Shown one piece after another: positions 61,380 through 64,000 of a stretch of DNA of 64,000 nucleotides. The notes beneath the pieces were generated by a model. That model worked only from the letters and a program-made list of their open reading frames with translations. It was not told where the DNA came from and searched no databases. The position numbers were made by a program, and so were the translations under genes. Position 1 is the first letter of the stretch; each line of letters opens with the position of its first letter. Source of the DNA: Tamarix chinensis (Eukaryota; Streptophyta; Magnoliopsida; Caryophyllales; Tamaricaceae); assembly GCA_030549775.1 (NCBI GenBank), contig CM060172.1, positions 8,419,861 through 8,483,860 of the forward strand, written 5' to 3'.

Positions 61380-61680
61380 AAATTGATCAACTAGTTAGGT
61401 TAAATCGATTGACTGGTTCCTAGAATAATCAACTTGTGGACCTAACCTATCAACTAGTATGCTTGTAGATACCTTGGTCTTACTCTCTACTTAAATCCAT
61501 CGACAAGTTTAGCAAAACTAATCGACTAGTATAAGAGCAGTCAACGTGTTTACTCTAATAGATTGACTAATTTGAGGAAAGCATGGTCTAATTGAGTTAA
61601 ACTGATTGACTAGTCAACCCAAACCAGTCAACTTATTAGGCCAGACTAATCGGCTAGTTCGGCTAGTTTAGTTAACTTGC
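61380..61680. repeat. ATCGACTAGTT-type motif cluster, about 12 copies
   Basis: Motifs such as GATCAACTAGTTAG, ATCGATTGACTGGTTCC, CTATCAACTAGTATG, ATCGACAAGTTTA, AATCGACTAGTATA, GATTGACTAGTCA and AATCGGCTAGTTC recur every 20-50 bp. The consensus is close to RATYRACTAGTT. The spacing is irregular, so this is a motif cluster rather than a clean tandem array. Confidence 0.65.
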
Positions 61681-62287
61681 TGTTTTTTTAGTATAGTTAT
61701 GCTATGAGATTATGACTAGTATTGTACCATGGTTATTAATGGGATAAAATAAATACTTTATCATGGACTATTAGCCTATTTAAAAAGATCAAAGTAGATC
61801 ATGGGTTATGATATACTATATGAGTAAAAAATGGACTAATTGGGCATTTAACTTATGATACGTAAGTTTATTGAGAAGGAAGTAATGAACATCAAGTTAG
61901 GCTGAAAGTTAATATAATTGTGCATACAAATAATTTTGGCCAAAGATAAATGGAAAACCCATATGGTTTGGAAAAACTAAAGGTAAAAGATTAATATGGG
62001 TTAACAAGAAAGTGGACTTGCTTGCTTGGTATGGGCCTTGTATGATCACCTATCTTCATAGTTAAAACACTAATCATGTAAAGAAAAAGAAGTTCGAATC
62101 GAGTATGGGTGTGGGTTACCTGATCCTTAATTAGCTACCGGGGGTTACTCTAATATTGGGCATTTTCTGTGCCTTCTAGCTTTGCCTTTAGGTGGTATCC
62201 TGATAGGTCCTTGTACCTTACCTACTCTAGAAATTGATGATGTACTAGAGGGTATCAATACTAAAAGGTCTGATTACCTAATTGGTT

Positions 62288-62405
62288 GGCTTCAGCCTAG
62301 ACTTATGTCCATTTTAGTGATTTACTTTGGCCTGGACTTATGTCCACTTCATGATTGGCTTCATCCTGGACTTTATGTCCCTTTTATGGATAGGCTTCCA
62401 TGGTA
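62288..62405. repeat. Short tandem repeat GGCTTCANCCTGGACTTATGTCC
   Basis: Three units and part of a fourth begin near 62288, 62327, 62357 and 62393. The core is CCTRGACTTATGTCC. It lies at the position where the other giant LTRs carry the CCACTATTAT hairpin array. Confidence 0.65.
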
Positions 62406-62797
62406 TGTGAGACAAAAAGGTGGTGCACAATCCATCACTCGATGATATTAATATATGGTTGGTAAATATTAGTGGATAATTAAAAATGGTAACCAAGTGA
62501 GTGGCCGATGATTGGCTAAAAGATAGACGTAATGATATGATTAACTAAAATGAATAAAGCTAGTTTATACATTTGACTAGTTAATTATGGAATGGAACAT
62601 TATCCGAGTGATTGCCTTATGTTTATGTGAAAATGTTGTGAATCTAAGCATGATGTATTCTACTATATTGGATTTTTATATGGTGGTAGGTCTTATGCAC
62701 GCTTACCTTTATATATGGCATTACTAGGATGCATGTTGTACATTATGTTCATGTATAATAAATTAGTATGCTTGTGTTATATTAGGGAGAAAATTGG

Positions 62798-62820
62798 CTT
62801 ACTTAGTACGTAGTGTACTA
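62798..62820 (+). promoter_or_regulatory. AGTAC/GTACT inverted repeat block
   Basis: CTTACTTAGTACGTAGTGTACTA is the same block as 28891-28914 read from the other strand, with the loop identical to that copy and one arm-proximal change. Confidence 0.5.
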
Positions 62821-63292
62821 ATGTGCCTATTTGTTTAGTTACATGCTCATTCTCATAAGCAAATGACCATGTGAAAGTCTTTAGGGATGGCCAATAAAGA
62901 GCCTACCTCTGATAGGTTGGGGCTTGAGTGTAAGGAAATTCAAAAGGCTTTAGCAAGGTCCGTGGTGGACCATGGTTTGATTTGGGTATCATGCCCTGAT
63001 TTATGTTTTGTAGCTATGTACTTTATTTACATGTAATTTATAATGATTTGATTAGAACCTATTAAGGTCCTCTGGTGTAAAAACTTTAAAGTTGTTTAAT
63101 TAAATTATTATTTTATGCACTATATTATTTTTAATTGTTGATTGGATTAGCCTTGTATTGGATATGGGATAGGTGGCGGATATCTATCCTGTGTGAGCTA
63201 CGGCGCTAGCACCCCATTTTTTTCTAGGAGTTGTTTACTTCTGCAAATATTTTAATGAATTGGTCTTTGTAGTAAAAAATAAGGGTTGTATA

Positions 63293-63721
63293 GGTTTGGA
63301 ATGGGATTATGATTCCATCATGAATAGTTAGGATAATCACACCATCCTAAGTAGTAATAATTTGAGTATAAATTAGTGTCCTAGTTAAAATAACAATCAT
63401 ATTGAGCTTATTTATATGGTTAACAATATGAATTACCTACATGAAAATCTATACCACCATGCGATCATCCAAAATAATAACATTGAATGGACTGTGTCTA
63501 CACATTTAAAATGATCAAATTATTCATTATCTAATATATAATATCTACTATCATCTAATCAAGCCAAACAATAATTCATGTTTATTGGCTACCGATTCCT
63601 CGATAATGTGAAATTTCGCTATGTCAGGGAACTACTAGAGACAAGATTAGATGATTATAAATTAAATGGGGGAAATCTATTCTAGCTAAATAATGAAGGG
63701 CTCAAAAATAACTAGTGGAAG
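63293..63721. other. AT-rich internal or flanking sequence, no gene
   Basis: It lies between the diverged giant LTR and the primer-binding site at 63722. If that site belongs to a minus-strand element, this is its leader or gag start, but no frame is supported. Confidence 0.4.
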
Positions 63722-63739
63722 TCCCTAACAACGACACCA
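63722..63739 (-). other. tRNA-Asp-type primer-binding site
   Basis: The minus strand reads TGGTGTCGTTGTTAGGGA. The site complementary to plant tRNA-Asp would be TGGCGCCGTTGCCGGGGA, so 13 of 18 bases match and all five differences are transitions, as methylated-cytosine decay gives. Such sites are typical of Athila-like gypsy elements. Confidence 0.6.
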
Positions 63740-63745
63740 AAAACT

Positions 63746-64000
63746 TGATGGTGAGAATCCGCAAGTACACAAATTTATTGTATTGCTTCAAGGTCGTATT
63801 CCATAGGAACTTCACAGTTAAGCATTGATCTTTATCATCTTATCTATATATACAACATTTTTTTTCAAATGAGAATATAAATGTATACTATGAAAATACA
63901 TGCAATTACTAATTGAATAAAAAGTCTAGAGCAATAATGATAAAATCTAATATTGAACTTCGATCTTGAATTAGGTATTTAACAACGGATTATCATTATG
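63746..64000 (-). mobile_element. LTR edge of an Athila-like element, cut by the window
   Basis: This is the sequence to the right of the primer site, TGATGGTGAGAATCCGCAAGTACAC then GGTCGTATTCCATAGGAACTTC. It follows a pattern I know from LTR ends next to tRNA-Asp primer sites (a genomic likeness, not a database hit). The LTR starts right of the window. A decayed relative may lie near 51186. Confidence 0.5.

Larger units (their letters stand above)
59912..63292 (+). mobile_element. Diverged giant LTR, plus orientation
   Basis: It begins TGTTTTAATACCCC at 59912 (compare TGAAATACCCC) and has a TATA box at 60415-60424. It carries the AGTAC/GTACT block at 62798-62820, about 475 bp before the end. 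It ends in GTAGTAAAAAATAAGGGTTGTATA near 63268-63292, the counterpart of AGTAGTAAATTTGGGGGTGTTACA in the others. At 3.4 kb it lacks AAT arrays and a GC-rich island. No matching 5-bp target duplication was found, so the exact ends are inferred from homology. No gag or pol frame lies inside. The 87-codon frame at 62182-62445 is a tandem-repeat translation. Confidence 0.6.

Noticed and set aside
62182..62445. 87-codon frame as a candidate gene
   Set aside because: It is created by the GGCTTCANCCTGGACTTATGTCC repeat inside an LTR and has no family match.
59907..63297. Target duplication for the diverged giant LTR (GTAGA against GTATA)
   Set aside because: It has one mismatch and requires an LTR end that does not fit the family, so I did not use it.

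Overview
This window looks like transposon-filled nuclear DNA from a seed plant, probably one with a large genome. I found no credible host protein-coding gene, tRNA, rRNA or CRISPR array. The plant assignment rests on decayed Ty3/gypsy retrotransposons of plant type: gag with a zinc knuckle, protease, reverse transcriptase, RNase H and integrase in that order. It also rests on primer-binding sites matching plant initiator tRNA-Met and tRNA-Asp, and on long AAT microsatellites. I cannot name the species. Nearly every open frame is a retroelement remnant, a translated microsatellite, or chance.

Two element classes dominate. Class 1 is a set of chromovirus-like gypsy elements whose LTRs begin TGATG. 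I suspect the CRM lineage from the LTR start and the polymerase signature. Copies lie at 2.5-5.5 kb (minus), 18.1-21.8 kb (minus), 42.5-45.8 kb (minus), 46.3-50.6 kb (plus, TSD TACAT) and 52.9-58.2 kb (plus). All are broken by stops, frameshifts or deletions. Class 2 is a family of very long solo LTRs, about 3.4-5.0 kb. Three have clean 5-bp target duplications: 7586-12224 (CCACA), 28381-33353 (TTAGG) and 34869-39254 (ATAAG). A fourth, 59912-63292, is more diverged. Fragments lie at 1-2523 and 48118-49990.

The giant LTRs share an internal plan, read here in the direction I infer from their TATA boxes. A TGAAATACCC-like start is followed by a TATA box after 0.5-1 kb, a GC-rich pyrimidine-strand leader, and AAT/TTA microsatellites. 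Then come an imperfect palindrome with a splice-donor-like AG/GTAAGG, an array of short hairpins, an AGTAC/GTACT inverted repeat, and a GGGTGTTACA end.

Other pieces are a Tat/Ogre-like element between about 22 and 27.7 kb (minus) with a 35-bp tandem repeat, and a possibly related LTR at 15.5-15.9 kb. A roughly 180-bp higher-order tandem repeat sits at 6.8-7.5 kb. An LTR edge with a tRNA-Asp-type primer-binding site lies at the right end. The remaining AT-rich stretches hold diverged repeats and no supported gene. The history is nested insertion: giant LTRs landed in older elements and AT-rich repeats, then point mutation and deletion eroded them.
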